Assembly (NCBI GenBank): GCA_041612095.1
Contig: JBFJJW010000008.1
Location: 1 to 33,108 of the forward strand
Direction: 5' to 3'
Source of the DNA: Solimonas sp041612095
GTDB taxonomy: Bacteria; Pseudomonadota; Gammaproteobacteria; Nevskiales; Nevskiaceae
DNA length: 33,108 nucleotides
This document shows positions 6,342-13,422 of the stretch, piece by piece. The notes under the pieces were generated by a model that was not told the DNA's origin, did no database searches, and saw only the letters and a list, made by a program, of their open reading frames with translations. A program made the position numbers and the translations under genes. Every line of letters begins with the position of its first letter. Position 1 is the stretch's first letter.

Positions 6342-8251
6342 GACACGCTCCTTGAGGTAGAGAATCGATAGATGCGCCGCATCTGCGCCGCCATCAACAG
6401 CAGGCACGCCCCCCATAGGCTGAAGCTGCCGCCGCCGCTGGATCCGCCTGCGGCGGGCGGCGGCACGCTGGCCGCGGTCAACGTCGGGCTGCGGTCGCTG
6501 CCGCCGGTGTCGGTCGTGCTGCGCCCGGCGTCGTCTTCATACCCCGACCAGCCTGCGTTCCAGTCGGCAACGGTGGTGGCATCGGCATCCAGCGCCTGGC
6601 CGCTGGCATCCTGCACGGCCACGCGCAGCGACAGCTGCCGCGCGCCGGCCGCGCGCGCACTAAGGCGAAAGTTCAAGGTATACGCGTCATCGGCGTAGCG
6701 CAGCCGCTCGCCCGCCGTCTGACGCCAACCCGAAGCCGGCGCCGCCAGGTTCTCCTGAAAGCTCTGGCCTGCGGCATCGGTGCCGGTGAGCGACACCTGG
6801 GGGGCCAGAGTGACCGATTGGCCGTCCATCTGCGTGATTCCGCCAGCGGCATCACGCACGCGCATCGGCTTGTTGAATGCGAGCCTGAGCTGGTAGTCGG
6901 TGTCGGCGTGCAGCACCCTCAGGTGTCGCTCCTCGAGCGCGCGGCGTTGCCCGACGGCGGCCCGGTTGGCGGCATAGCTGAGCGCGCCGCCTGGCTGCTC
7001 GCGCAGTTCGACGCCGATCAATGCCGGTGGCCCGGCCATGCGATACAGCCCGGCAAGGGTGGCGGCCGTGAGTTCTGCGCGGACGCGTGCGATCTGATCG
7101 GCGGGCAACACAAAGCCGTCATGGTGATAGCCGAAGCCGCCGTACTCGCTGCCGCCGGTGTCGCCGGGCTCTATCTCCAGCGTGTAGCTGGGAATCTGCA
7201 ATCGGTAGCCGAAGTACTCGTCGGTGCAGCCGATGCCGATGCCGGCCGGCGTCGGCTCGTAGGGGTAGACGCGGCCGCTACCGGCGCGCGCCGCCAAGCG
7301 CATCGTGCTGGCCAAGGAACGGGCGACAGCGTCGCGTCGCGCAGTGCCAGTCTCCACGCCGTAGTAGACACGCCTGAACGAGTGGACATCGATGAACAGG
7401 CGCAGCCGCGACTCGGGGGCCAGAGCAGCCGCGGCGTACAGCGCGGCTGACTCGCCTTCCGAGCCGGCGCCGGCGCCCCGATAGAGCAGTGACCCGACAT
7501 CAGCCGAGTTCTGATTGTTCGAGGCAAAGAACGGCGGGTGATTGCGATTCAGGTCGACGCCGCCCATGCCGTCGGCCATGCAACCCGCCTGACCGGCGGC
7601 ACATAGCGTTTCGTCGACGCCGCGCATGTTCTTGCGCCGGAAGCGACCATCGCGGGGGACGTTGCGATACTCCGGCGGATACTCGGTCATCTGCGCCGGG
7701 GTCGGGTCCTTTGCGTACTCGGTCTGCAGCGCCTGGGTCGGGTAGCGCTGTGTCTGCAGGAAGCCGTCCACGTTCAGCACCGGAATCACGACCAGATTCA
7801 GGCTCTCCAGCAGATAGCGGTGCAGGCCGGCATCATTCTGTCCGGCGATCAGCGCCTCGATCAGCGCGGTGGCAACCTCGGGGCTCGCCCACTCGCGGGC
7901 ATGGATGCCGCCGTTGACCAGCGCCGCGGCTTCGCTGAAGCCCTCTGCCGTGATGTCGTCGGCGTCGCCGACGACATAGGCGTAGATCGGCCGGCCGGCG
8001 TGACTGGTGCCGATCCGCACCTCGCGCAGCGCATCGCTGGAAAGTGACAACGCGGACAGCTGCGCCGACAAGCTGTCGTATCGACGAAAGCCATCAACTG
8101 CGGACTGCGACGCCAGCGGCAAGGGCACCGCGTAACCCAGCGGCACCCGATCGGGCCCGTGCAGGTCTTCGGTAAACGTCAGCACCTGCGCCTCGGCCAG
8201 CGCAACGCTGGCGCCGAGCAGGCCGGCCGCCAGGGCTCTCATTGCAACCAT
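6338..8251 (-). CDS. Secreted M14 zinc carboxypeptidase with C-terminal GlyGly-CTERM-like sorting signal
   Basis: A 637-residue exported protein. A signal peptide (about 1-21, ending ALAEA) precedes an M14 carboxypeptidase domain of roughly residues 55-400. Visible sites are the zinc motif HARE (H117, E120), DLNRN (233-237), the third zinc ligand H290 in FIDVHSF, and the general base E359 in YTLEIEPG. After a domain of unknown fold the tail has GGSSGGGS (602-609), a hydrophobic stretch and MRRIYR. This matches the GlyGly-CTERM layout recognised by rhombosortases for surface sorting or release. Start 8251 has GAGG seven bases upstream; ATG 8242 would give an exact ATGA overlap with the preceding gene. 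Confidence 0.87.
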   Translation of the reverse strand: MVAMRALAAGLLGASVALAEAQVLTFTEDLHGPDRVPLGYAVPLPLASQSAVDGFRRYDSLSAQLSALSLSSDALREVRIGTSHAGRPIYAYVVGDADDITAEGFSEAAALVNGGIHAREWASPEVATALIEALIAGQNDAGLHRYLLESLNLVVIPVLNVDGFLQTQRYPTQALQTEYAKDPTPAQMTEYPPEYRNVPRDGRFRRKNMRGVDETLCAAGQAGCMADGMGGVDLNRNHPPFFASNNQNSADVGSLLYRGAGAGSEGESAALYAAAALAPESRLRLFIDVHSFRRVYYGVETGTARRDAVARSLASTMRLAARAGSGRVYPYEPTPAGIGIGCTDEYFGYRLQIPSYTLEIEPGDTGGSEYGGFGYHHDGFVLPADQIARVRAELTAATLAGLYRMAGPPALIGVELREQPGGALSYAANRAAVGQRRALEERHLRVLHADTDYQLRLAFNKPMRVRDAAGGITQMDGQSVTLAPQVSLTGTDAAGQSFQENLAAPASGWRQTAGERLRYADDAYTLNFRLSARAAGARQLSLRVAVQDASGQALDADATTVADWNAGWSGYEDDAGRSTTDTGGSDRSPTLTAASVPPPAAGGSSGGGSFSLWGACLLLMAAQMRRIYRFSTSRSVS

Positions 8252-9303
8252 GCCCGAACCTCGTCGCGCAACAGCGGAGGGCGACGCGGGTCGCTGGCGA
8301 AATCCTGCAGCAGTGCCCGCGCCTCTGATCTCGGCATTGCGCGTAGCGCGAGCAGCGCATGCTGCAGCCGAGACCCATCCGGGTCGCGACGCAGCACCTG
8401 GCTCAGCGCCGCCAGGGTTTCGGCATCCGTGGCAACGGCCAGGGCCTGCGCAGAGGACGCCCCCTGCTCATCGCCCAGCGTAGCGAGCAGATACTGGCGT
8501 GCCGCGGGGTCACTGACGACCAGTGGTGCCATCGCGATGCGTGCAGCTGAGGCCAGTGCGGGCTGTTCTGCGGCGCGCATCAGCAACGGCCGGGCGCTGG
8601 CCGCAGGCAGCTGCAGGGGTAGGTCTGCCAGCAGCGCATAGCTGTCCGCGGTGGTCGGCAATTCAAGCATGCGCTGGGCGGTGTCGGTGCTGGCCCGTCG
8701 CTGCCACAGGGCCAGCAACACCGCGGGGTCGTCCGGAATGCCGCGCGCCTGCAGCGCGTCGAGTTCGGTGGGGGTGGCGCGAGCGACAAAGCGCGCCCAG
8801 GCGCGCGCGCGCAACGTAGGCGGCAGCGCCGGCACGGCATCGCCACGCAGGCTGCGCGTGATCAGGGCCTCCGCTGCCGCCAGATCCCACAGCTGCAGCG
8901 TGCCGCGTGCGGTAGCGGCGATCGCAAATGCAGGAACGGGTCCGCCACGTGCCTGTTCCGCCTCCAGTGGATCGGTTGTTACCTGGGGCCGGTAATCGGT
9001 AAGCGCGCTCACCGCGGCGCGCGTTGCCGCGAGCGGCCGCACCGCCGCACGCAGCTGCAGCAGCGCGGCCTGTACCGCGGCTTCCGCCTGCAGCGGCCGG
9101 GGGGTCAACTCCGCTTGCGCACGCAGCAGCGCGCTGACCAGGCTGTCTTCGCTGGGTCGTGCCTTGGCTTGGGCCACAGCCTCGGCGGACGCGGCGGTCA
9201 CTTCAGCGCGCGGGACGTAGCGGGCGAACGCGGCAGCGGGGTGCAGGCTGCATAGCGCGATCGCGATCGCGATCGCGGTGCTGCGTGCGCCGTCATTCTG
9301 CAT
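8239..9303 (-). CDS. Exported alpha-helical protein of unknown function
   Basis: I do not recognise this 354-residue protein. It has a signal peptide (about 1-26, ending AAAFA). The rest is Ala/Leu/Arg-rich and looks entirely helical, with repeating helix-turn units such as ARPLLMRAAEQPALASAARI and LQHALLALRAMPRSEARALL that recall HEAT-like or TPR-like solenoids (inference). It has no cysteine pairs or catalytic motifs I can name. Its ATG shares one base with the pdxH stop (TGATG), and its own end overlaps the M14 carboxypeptidase start by 13 bases. A role with the exported peptidase, for example as a periplasmic partner, is likely from context only. Confidence 0.8.
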   Translation of the reverse strand: MQNDGARSTAIAIAIALCSLHPAAAFARYVPRAEVTAASAEAVAQAKARPSEDSLVSALLRAQAELTPRPLQAEAAVQAALLQLRAAVRPLAATRAAVSALTDYRPQVTTDPLEAEQARGGPVPAFAIAATARGTLQLWDLAAAEALITRSLRGDAVPALPPTLRARAWARFVARATPTELDALQARGIPDDPAVLLALWQRRASTDTAQRMLELPTTADSYALLADLPLQLPAASARPLLMRAAEQPALASAARIAMAPLVVSDPAARQYLLATLGDEQGASSAQALAVATDAETLAALSQVLRRDPDGSRLQHALLALRAMPRSEARALLQDFASDPRRPPLLRDEVRAWLQ

Positions 9304-9923
9304 CAGGGCTCCAGGCGCTGGATGCGCCAGCCGTCTGCCGTGCGCAGGTACTGCAGGCGGTCATGCAGGCGGCGGCGGCGCCCCTGCCAGAACTCCATGC
9401 TGCTGATCTCGACGCGATAACCGCCCCAATAGGGCGGCAGCGGAATGTCCTTGCCTTCGTACTCCGCCAGTCGCGCGTCGTAGCGGGCATCCAGTTCCTC
9501 GCGCGTAGCGACAACCGCACTTTGTCTGGAGACGATGGCGCCGATGCGCGAGCCCCGCGGACGACTGTCGAAGTAGATCCTGGAGACTTCAGGGGGCAGC
9601 CGAGTGACCTCGCCTTCGATGCGGATCTGGCGCTCGAGTTTGTCCCACCAGAACACCAGGGCGACGCGGGCATTGTTCGCCAGCTCACGGCCCTTGCGAC
9701 CTTCGTAGTTCGTGTAGAACGTGAGCCCGCCCTGATGCAGCCCCTTGTACAACACGATGCGCGCGGAAGGTCGGCCCTGCGCGTCCGCAGTTGCCAGCGT
9801 CATCGCAGTGGGCTCGATCATCTCGGCGGCCACGGCATCGGCCAGCCAGCGTTCGAACTGTATGAGCGGATCGGCCGCGATGTCGGCCTCGTTCAGTGGC
9901 GGATTGCGTTCGTACTGGCTCAT
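9303..9923 (-). CDS. pdxH: Pyridoxamine 5'-phosphate oxidase
   Basis: A 206-residue FMN-dependent oxidase that converts pyridoxine or pyridoxamine 5'-phosphate to pyridoxal 5'-phosphate in the cytoplasm. Family features are MTLATADAQGRPSARIVLYKG (41-61), FYTNYEGRKGREL (69-81), SRQSAVV (132-138), PPYWGGYRV (163-171) and the C-terminal signature EFWQGRRRRLHDR (177-189). The length is normal. ATG 9923 begins the conserved N-terminus; an upstream in-frame extension is not needed. It is the first gene of a four-gene overlapping operon with an exported protein, an M14 peptidase and an SDR, which is an unusual set of partners for pdxH. Confidence 0.95.
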   Translation of the reverse strand: MSQYERNPPLNEADIAADPLIQFERWLADAVAAEMIEPTAMTLATADAQGRPSARIVLYKGLHQGGLTFYTNYEGRKGRELANNARVALVFWWDKLERQIRIEGEVTRLPPEVSRIYFDSRPRGSRIGAIVSRQSAVVATREELDARYDARLAEYEGKDIPLPPYWGGYRVEISSMEFWQGRRRRLHDRLQYLRTADGWRIQRLEP

Positions 9924-9936
9924 GTTACGGTCTGGC

Positions 9937-9954
9937 AGAATGAAGACGCATTCT
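9937..9954. promoter_or_regulatory. Perfect inverted repeat in the pdxH / yhdH-like divergent intergenic region
   Basis: AGAATG (9937-9942) and CATTCT (9949-9954) form a perfect inverted repeat with six bases between. It lies inside the 63-base gap between two divergent genes, where both promoters must sit. It is a candidate operator for one or both; no regulator gene is adjacent. Confidence 0.35.
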
Positions 9955-9986
9955 CGCCCTTTTTCCCCAGACCCGGAAACCTGAAG

Positions 9987-10982
9987 ATGAGCCGATTCCG
10001 CGCCCTGCGTGTACATGCCCTCGACAAGACCACGACCGAGGCCCGTTTTGAGGACTTGAGCCTGGACGATCTGGGCGCAGGTGAAGTGGTGATCCGGGTC
10101 GAGTGGAGTGGCATCAACTACAAGGATGCGCTGGCGGTGACGGGCAAGGGCCGCATTCTGCGCGGCTACCCGAAGATTCCCGGGATTGATCTGGCCGGGC
10201 ATGTAGAGAGCAGCAGCGATGCGCGCTACAAGGCCGGCGACGCCGTGCTGGTCACCGGCTGCAATATCGGCGAGGCGCTGGATGGCGGCTACGCGCAAAA
10301 GGCGCGTCTGCCGGCCGACATCCTGGTGCCGCTACCCAAGGGCCTGACGCTGCGCGAGGCCATGATCATCGGCACCGCTGGTTTCACTGCGGCATTTGCG
10401 CTGCGCCGCATGCTGGAGAACCACCAGACCCCTGAGATGGGCCCCATCGCCGTTACCGGACCTACCGGTGGCGTCGGCTCGATAGCCATCGATCTGTTCA
10501 AGCGCGCCGGGTTCACGGTGCACGCCATCACCGGCAAGGCCAGCGCCGGTGAGACGTACCTCAAGCGCCTGGGCGCGGACGCGATCGTGTCACGCCAGGA
10601 CCTGGATCTGGGCAAGCGACCGCTGGAGTCTGCGGTATGGGGCGGCGCAGTCGACAATCTCGGTGGCGAAACCCTGAGCTATCTGACGCGCACGGTGAAG
10701 CCTTGGGGCAATATCGCCTGCATCGGTCTGGCACAGTCGCACGAGCTCAACACGACGGTAATGCCGCTGATTCTGCGCGGCGTTTCCCTGCTGGGCATCC
10801 ACTCCGTCGAGTGCCCGCGCGAATGGCGCATGGCGATCTGGGAGAAGCTCTCCGGCGAGTGGAAGCCGCAGATGCTGGACAGCATCGTTAGCCGTGAGAT
10901 CACGCTGGAGCAGTTGCCGGCAGCCTGCGACGAACAGATTGCCGGCACCGTGCAAGGCCGCACGCTGGTCAAGCTCACCTGA
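9987..10982 (+). CDS. YhdH/AcuI-type MDR oxidoreductase (probable acrylyl-CoA reductase)
   Basis: A 331-residue zinc-free medium-chain dehydrogenase. The N-terminal catalytic fold has VEWSGINYKDALAVTGKG (38-55) and YPKIPGIDLAGHV (61-73). The cofactor domain has VTGPTGGVGSIA (156-167) and YLKRLGADAIV. GNIACIGLAQS and GIHSVECP are typical of the YhdH/AcuI subgroup, whose studied members reduce acrylyl-CoA with NADPH, removing a toxic intermediate of propionate or DMSP metabolism. Whether this one has that substrate is inferred from family resemblance only. ATG 9987 opens the conserved start; the ribosome site is weak. It is convergent with the metal cluster and diverges from pdxH. Confidence 0.88.
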   Translation: MSRFRALRVHALDKTTTEARFEDLSLDDLGAGEVVIRVEWSGINYKDALAVTGKGRILRGYPKIPGIDLAGHVESSSDARYKAGDAVLVTGCNIGEALDGGYAQKARLPADILVPLPKGLTLREAMIIGTAGFTAAFALRRMLENHQTPEMGPIAVTGPTGGVGSIAIDLFKRAGFTVHAITGKASAGETYLKRLGADAIVSRQDLDLGKRPLESAVWGGAVDNLGGETLSYLTRTVKPWGNIACIGLAQSHELNTTVMPLILRGVSLLGIHSVECPREWRMAIWEKLSGEWKPQMLDSIVSREITLEQLPAACDEQIAGTVQGRTLVKLT

Positions 10983-11034
10983 GTGGGTGCTGCGGGCGCC
11001 GGCCGTGCGCATGCACCCGCGGCTCCCGCCAGCG

Positions 11035-11424
11035 TCAAAGCAGCGGCAACACGAACGCGAACAGAACGCCGACTGCGTATAGCGCGAGCGACGCGCCGTA
11101 GATCCATGCACTGCTGCGCCGGGTACGCGTGCACGCGGCGGCCAGCGCCGGGTCCGCAGGGCAAGGTGCATGGCGCGCGCGAAACTGCAGATAGCCTGAA
11201 AGCGCGAGCATCAAGCCGGCGCCACCAAACACCCATGCCTTGTGCGCAGACAGCCAGATCAACTGCGGCACCGCGCTGACCAGACCTGCAAGCACGGCGC
11301 CGGCGCCGACCGCCACCAGCAGCGCCGGCAATGCGCAGCAGATCAGGGTCGAGGTGCTGGTCAGCACCGAAACCCAGGCGCTCCACAGTCCGCGCTGCGG
11401 CGTGTTATCGAACGCCCCGTTCAT
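11035..11424 (-). CDS. MerT-like small membrane protein (putative metal transporter)
   Basis: A 129-residue protein with three or four predicted helices (about 15-50, 54-80 and 105-128). A vicinal cysteine pair C29-C30 lies in the first helix (STLICCALPALL), and a second pair C88/C98 lies in the following loop (PCPADPALAAAC). This is the cysteine layout of the MerT mercuric transporter, which receives Hg2+ from periplasmic MerP and passes it to the cytoplasm. Its ATG overlaps the stop of a MerP-like gene (ATGA), strengthening the analogy. No merA or merR is present, so the metal may not be mercury. It is the last gene of the four-gene cluster. Confidence 0.75.
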   Translation of the reverse strand: MNGAFDNTPQRGLWSAWVSVLTSTSTLICCALPALLVAVGAGAVLAGLVSAVPQLIWLSAHKAWVFGGAGLMLALSGYLQFRARHAPCPADPALAAACTRTRRSSAWIYGASLALYAVGVLFAFVLPLL

Positions 11425-11777
11425 GGCGTAGCCTCGACCCGGGCGCGCACCGCATCCAGCGACTCATCGCTGCGAGTTATCGTGCGTACGGTGTAGCCAG
11501 CGTCGGTCAGTGCGCTGCGCAGCGTGTTGTCGTCGATGTCGTGGCCGGGCTTGAGGGCAACCGCGACATGCCCTTTCTCGAGGCTGACATAGACCTTGTC
11601 GGTGGCGTCCATCTTGCCTAGACGTTTGGAGATGCCTTGCGCGCAGAACGCACATACCAAGCCATCGACTTCCATGTCGATAACGCGTGCGGGGTCCTGA
11701 GCCGCAACACTGACGCTCAGCAACAAGGCGGTAAGGGTCGGCAGGAGCAGGTGAAGCAGCTTGTGAAAGTGAGTCAT
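11421..11777 (-). CDS. Periplasmic heavy-metal-associated (HMA) domain protein, MerP-like
   Basis: A 118-residue exported protein: a signal peptide (about 1-26, ending VSVAA), then a ferredoxin-like HMA fold with the metal site GLVCAFC (C42, C45), ISKRLGKMD, and a closing strand AGYTVRTI. Such proteins bind soft metal ions through the CxxC pair and hand them to a membrane partner. The site has Val before the first Cys, where MerP and copper chaperones usually have Thr or Met. Its stop overlaps the start of the MerT-like gene, and the putative outer-membrane gene ends 12 bases upstream, so the three are one transcript. Metal specificity is not readable. Confidence 0.85.
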   Translation of the reverse strand: MTHFHKLLHLLLPTLTALLLSVSVAAQDPARVIDMEVDGLVCAFCAQGISKRLGKMDATDKVYVSLEKGHVAVALKPGHDIDDNTLRSALTDAGYTVRTITRSDESLDAVRARVEATP

Positions 11778-11789
11778 CGGGATGGAGTC

Positions 11790-12461
11790 CTAGAAATTGA
11801 GCATGAACATGGCTTGGGCGGCGCCGTCCTGAGTCAGGCCGGCCTCAAGCCAGACCGCGCCCCAGGCGCCGTTCTTGAACAGGCGGAGCAGTGCGGCGGC
11901 CTCGATGCCGTCATAGACGCCGCCGGTGTACCGCCGGCCCTGAACGACCAGCCAAGTGGCCAGCTTGTCCCAGTCGTGGGCGTAGGGCGCCCAACCGAGT
12001 TGCACCGTGTCAATGCGGCTCGAGTAACTGTCCCGACTGTATTGCCAGTCGGTTCGGGCCGAAGAGTAGTACCGAAGGGTCTCGAAATCCGCCTGCCCGC
12101 CGGCATTCCAGGCGGTGCGGTTGCCGGCAAAGTCGGTGCCGCTGGCGCGGCCGAGGCTGCCCCAAGCAAAAATATTTGCCTGAGCCTGCCGCAGGTTCCA
12201 GCGCTTGACCAGGATATTGCCGCGAACATAGCTGATGTCGCGCGAGAAGCTGCCGTCCTCGGCGCTCATGCGCAGGTGACCGCCACCGGCAGACCACCAG
12301 TAGGTGGGCGCATAAAACGCCTGATATTCCTGCATCGTGCCGGCGCCATACTCGCCCATGAGCGTGCTGCCGTCCGCATAGGCGATGGGTTTTGCGGTCG
12401 CAGCAAGCGGGAGCAACAGCGCCAACGTCAGCGCCGCTCGGACAATCAAGTGAGAAGACAT
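11790..12461 (-). CDS. Putative outer-membrane/exported protein of the metal cluster
   Basis: A 223-residue exported protein with a signal peptide (about 1-23, ending LAATA). The mature part alternates aromatic and polar residues (YQAFYAPTYWWSAGGGHLRM, RDISYVRGNILVKRWNL, TVQLGWAPYAHDWDKLATWLVV) and ends in the aromatic-terminated strand AMFMLNF. That pattern is typical of a small outer-membrane beta-barrel; this is inference, and I recognise no named family with confidence. ATG 12461 has GGAGG five bases upstream. It sits between the Cys-rich exported gene and the MerP-like gene on the same strand, so a role in metal passage or sensing across the outer membrane is suggested by context. Confidence 0.72.
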   Translation of the reverse strand: MSSHLIVRAALTLALLLPLAATAKPIAYADGSTLMGEYGAGTMQEYQAFYAPTYWWSAGGGHLRMSAEDGSFSRDISYVRGNILVKRWNLRQAQANIFAWGSLGRASGTDFAGNRTAWNAGGQADFETLRYYSSARTDWQYSRDSYSSRIDTVQLGWAPYAHDWDKLATWLVVQGRRYTGGVYDGIEAAALLRLFKNGAWGAVWLEAGLTQDGAAQAMFMLNF

Positions 12462-12512
12462 GCGTCCTCCAAGAAGAAGTAGAGATCGCGCCCGGAACGA
12501 GGCGCAGAAGGC

Positions 12513-12872
12513 TCAGCTTTCTTGGCGTGCAGGCGGACGCAGCAGCCCCAGAGGGTGGGCTGGCAGCAGGTGGCCCGGCGAAGCCGGCTTGCTGAAGCGC
12601 GGTGCGGTGTAGTCGCTGCCCATGAGTGGCTGCGGAGCGACTGCGTTGCCGTTGGTGAAACAGCCGGCGGTGCAGGCGCACTGATCATCTGCGTCGCAGC
12701 AGGGCATCGCCGTCTGCTCCGTGGATTCAGCCTGCTGGCCGTGACAGGGCATCTCCTGCGCCTGCGCCTGCGTCGGCACCACGAGCATCGGCTGCTTTGC
12801 AGCGTATGCACTGCCCCAGCCCTGCATCAGCAGAACCAATGACAGCAACACCGTGCGGGCCGGACCGTACAT
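12513..12872 (-). CDS. Exported Cys-rich small protein, putative metal binder
   Basis: About 119 residues. The signal peptide is MYGPARTVLLSL...GSAYA, followed by a mature part with MPCHG and then MPCCDADDQCACTAGC, six cysteines in sixteen residues, and a Pro-rich C-terminus. The Cys/His/Asp pattern suggests binding of a soft metal such as copper or mercury, but no named domain is assigned. The start is uncertain: ATG 12872 gives the cleanest signal peptide, while ATG 12890 adds six residues; neither has a clear ribosome site. It is the first gene of the minus-strand metal cluster, 51 bases before the putative outer-membrane gene. Confidence 0.68.
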   Translation of the reverse strand: MYGPARTVLLSLVLLMQGWGSAYAAKQPMLVVPTQAQAQEMPCHGQQAESTEQTAMPCCDADDQCACTAGCFTNGNAVAPQPLMGSDYTAPRFSKPASPGHLLPAHPLGLLRPPARQES

Positions 12873-13033
12873 GACGCAAGCATAGACCATCGCCGCTGCA
12901 ATACGTTCTGACCGTGGCTGCGCCGCGGCGCCGGGTCGCCGTCCGGCTTGCGCCCACACAGCTGGCCGGCCTTGACTCCGGACCCGGCTCCAGCGTGCAA
13001 GCTGCCGCTCTTTCGAATGTTCGGGGGTGACCT
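12873..13033. promoter_or_regulatory. Divergent intergenic region between the metal cluster and DUF3703 gene
   Basis: The 161 bases must hold the promoters of both directions. A good -35-like TTGACT at 12972-12977 reads toward the DUF3703 gene, next to the CCGG-AC-CCGG palindrome (12978-12987), but no convincing -10 follows at 17-19 bases. That could fit a metal-activated promoter with suboptimal spacing. GGGGGTGA just before ATG 13034 is the DUF3703 ribosome site. No MerR- or ArsR-type regulator is encoded in the window. Confidence 0.3.
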
Positions 13034-13411
13034 ATGAATCCGGCACTACGCGCGGCCTATCAGGAATCGCTGGCCGCAGCGCGTCGCCAGTTCGCGCGTG
13101 GCGACTATCGGCAAGCATTCAGCATGCTGGAGCGCGCGCACATACTCGGGCAGCACTATGTCTGGCCTCATGTGTGGGTACACGGCTGGATGTTGCGGGT
13201 GGGCTGGCAACTGCGACAGCCACGCGAAGTGCTGGGCCAGCTGCTGCGGATCGTGGCTGCCGCCGTGTTCTCGCGCCTGTGGGTGCCAGACGGCAACACC
13301 GGTGGCAGCAATGTCAGCGCCCTGAGGCCGATGCCGATACCGGAGGATCTGCGAGCGCTGCTGGACGCCGACCGGCGTGGTCGGCGTCCGCTGTGGCGAT
13401 CCCTGGGCTAG
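13034..13411 (+). CDS. DUF3703 family protein
   Basis: A 125-residue soluble protein with the DUF3703 pattern: FARGDYRQAFSMLERAHILGQ, HVWVHGWMLRVGWQLRQPREV, GQLLRI, VPDGNTGGSNVSA and a closing PMPIPEDL. It is rich in His and Trp, with three histidines at HVWVH. The family function is unknown. From memory, family members recur next to heavy-metal resistance genes, and here the gene diverges from a MerTP-like cluster. The first 40 residues look TPR-like (AYQESLAAARRQF..GDYRQAFSMLERAH). It ends 11 bases from the convergent acylase gene, with no terminator between. Confidence 0.82.
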   Translation: MNPALRAAYQESLAAARRQFARGDYRQAFSMLERAHILGQHYVWPHVWVHGWMLRVGWQLRQPREVLGQLLRIVAAAVFSRLWVPDGNTGGSNVSALRPMPIPEDLRALLDADRRGRRPLWRSLG

Positions 13412-13422
13412 GTCATCGGCGG

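Noticed and set aside
10983..11034. GGGTGC...GCACCC repeat after the YhdH-like gene as a terminator
   Set aside because: The loop is about 20 bases and no T-run follows on either strand.
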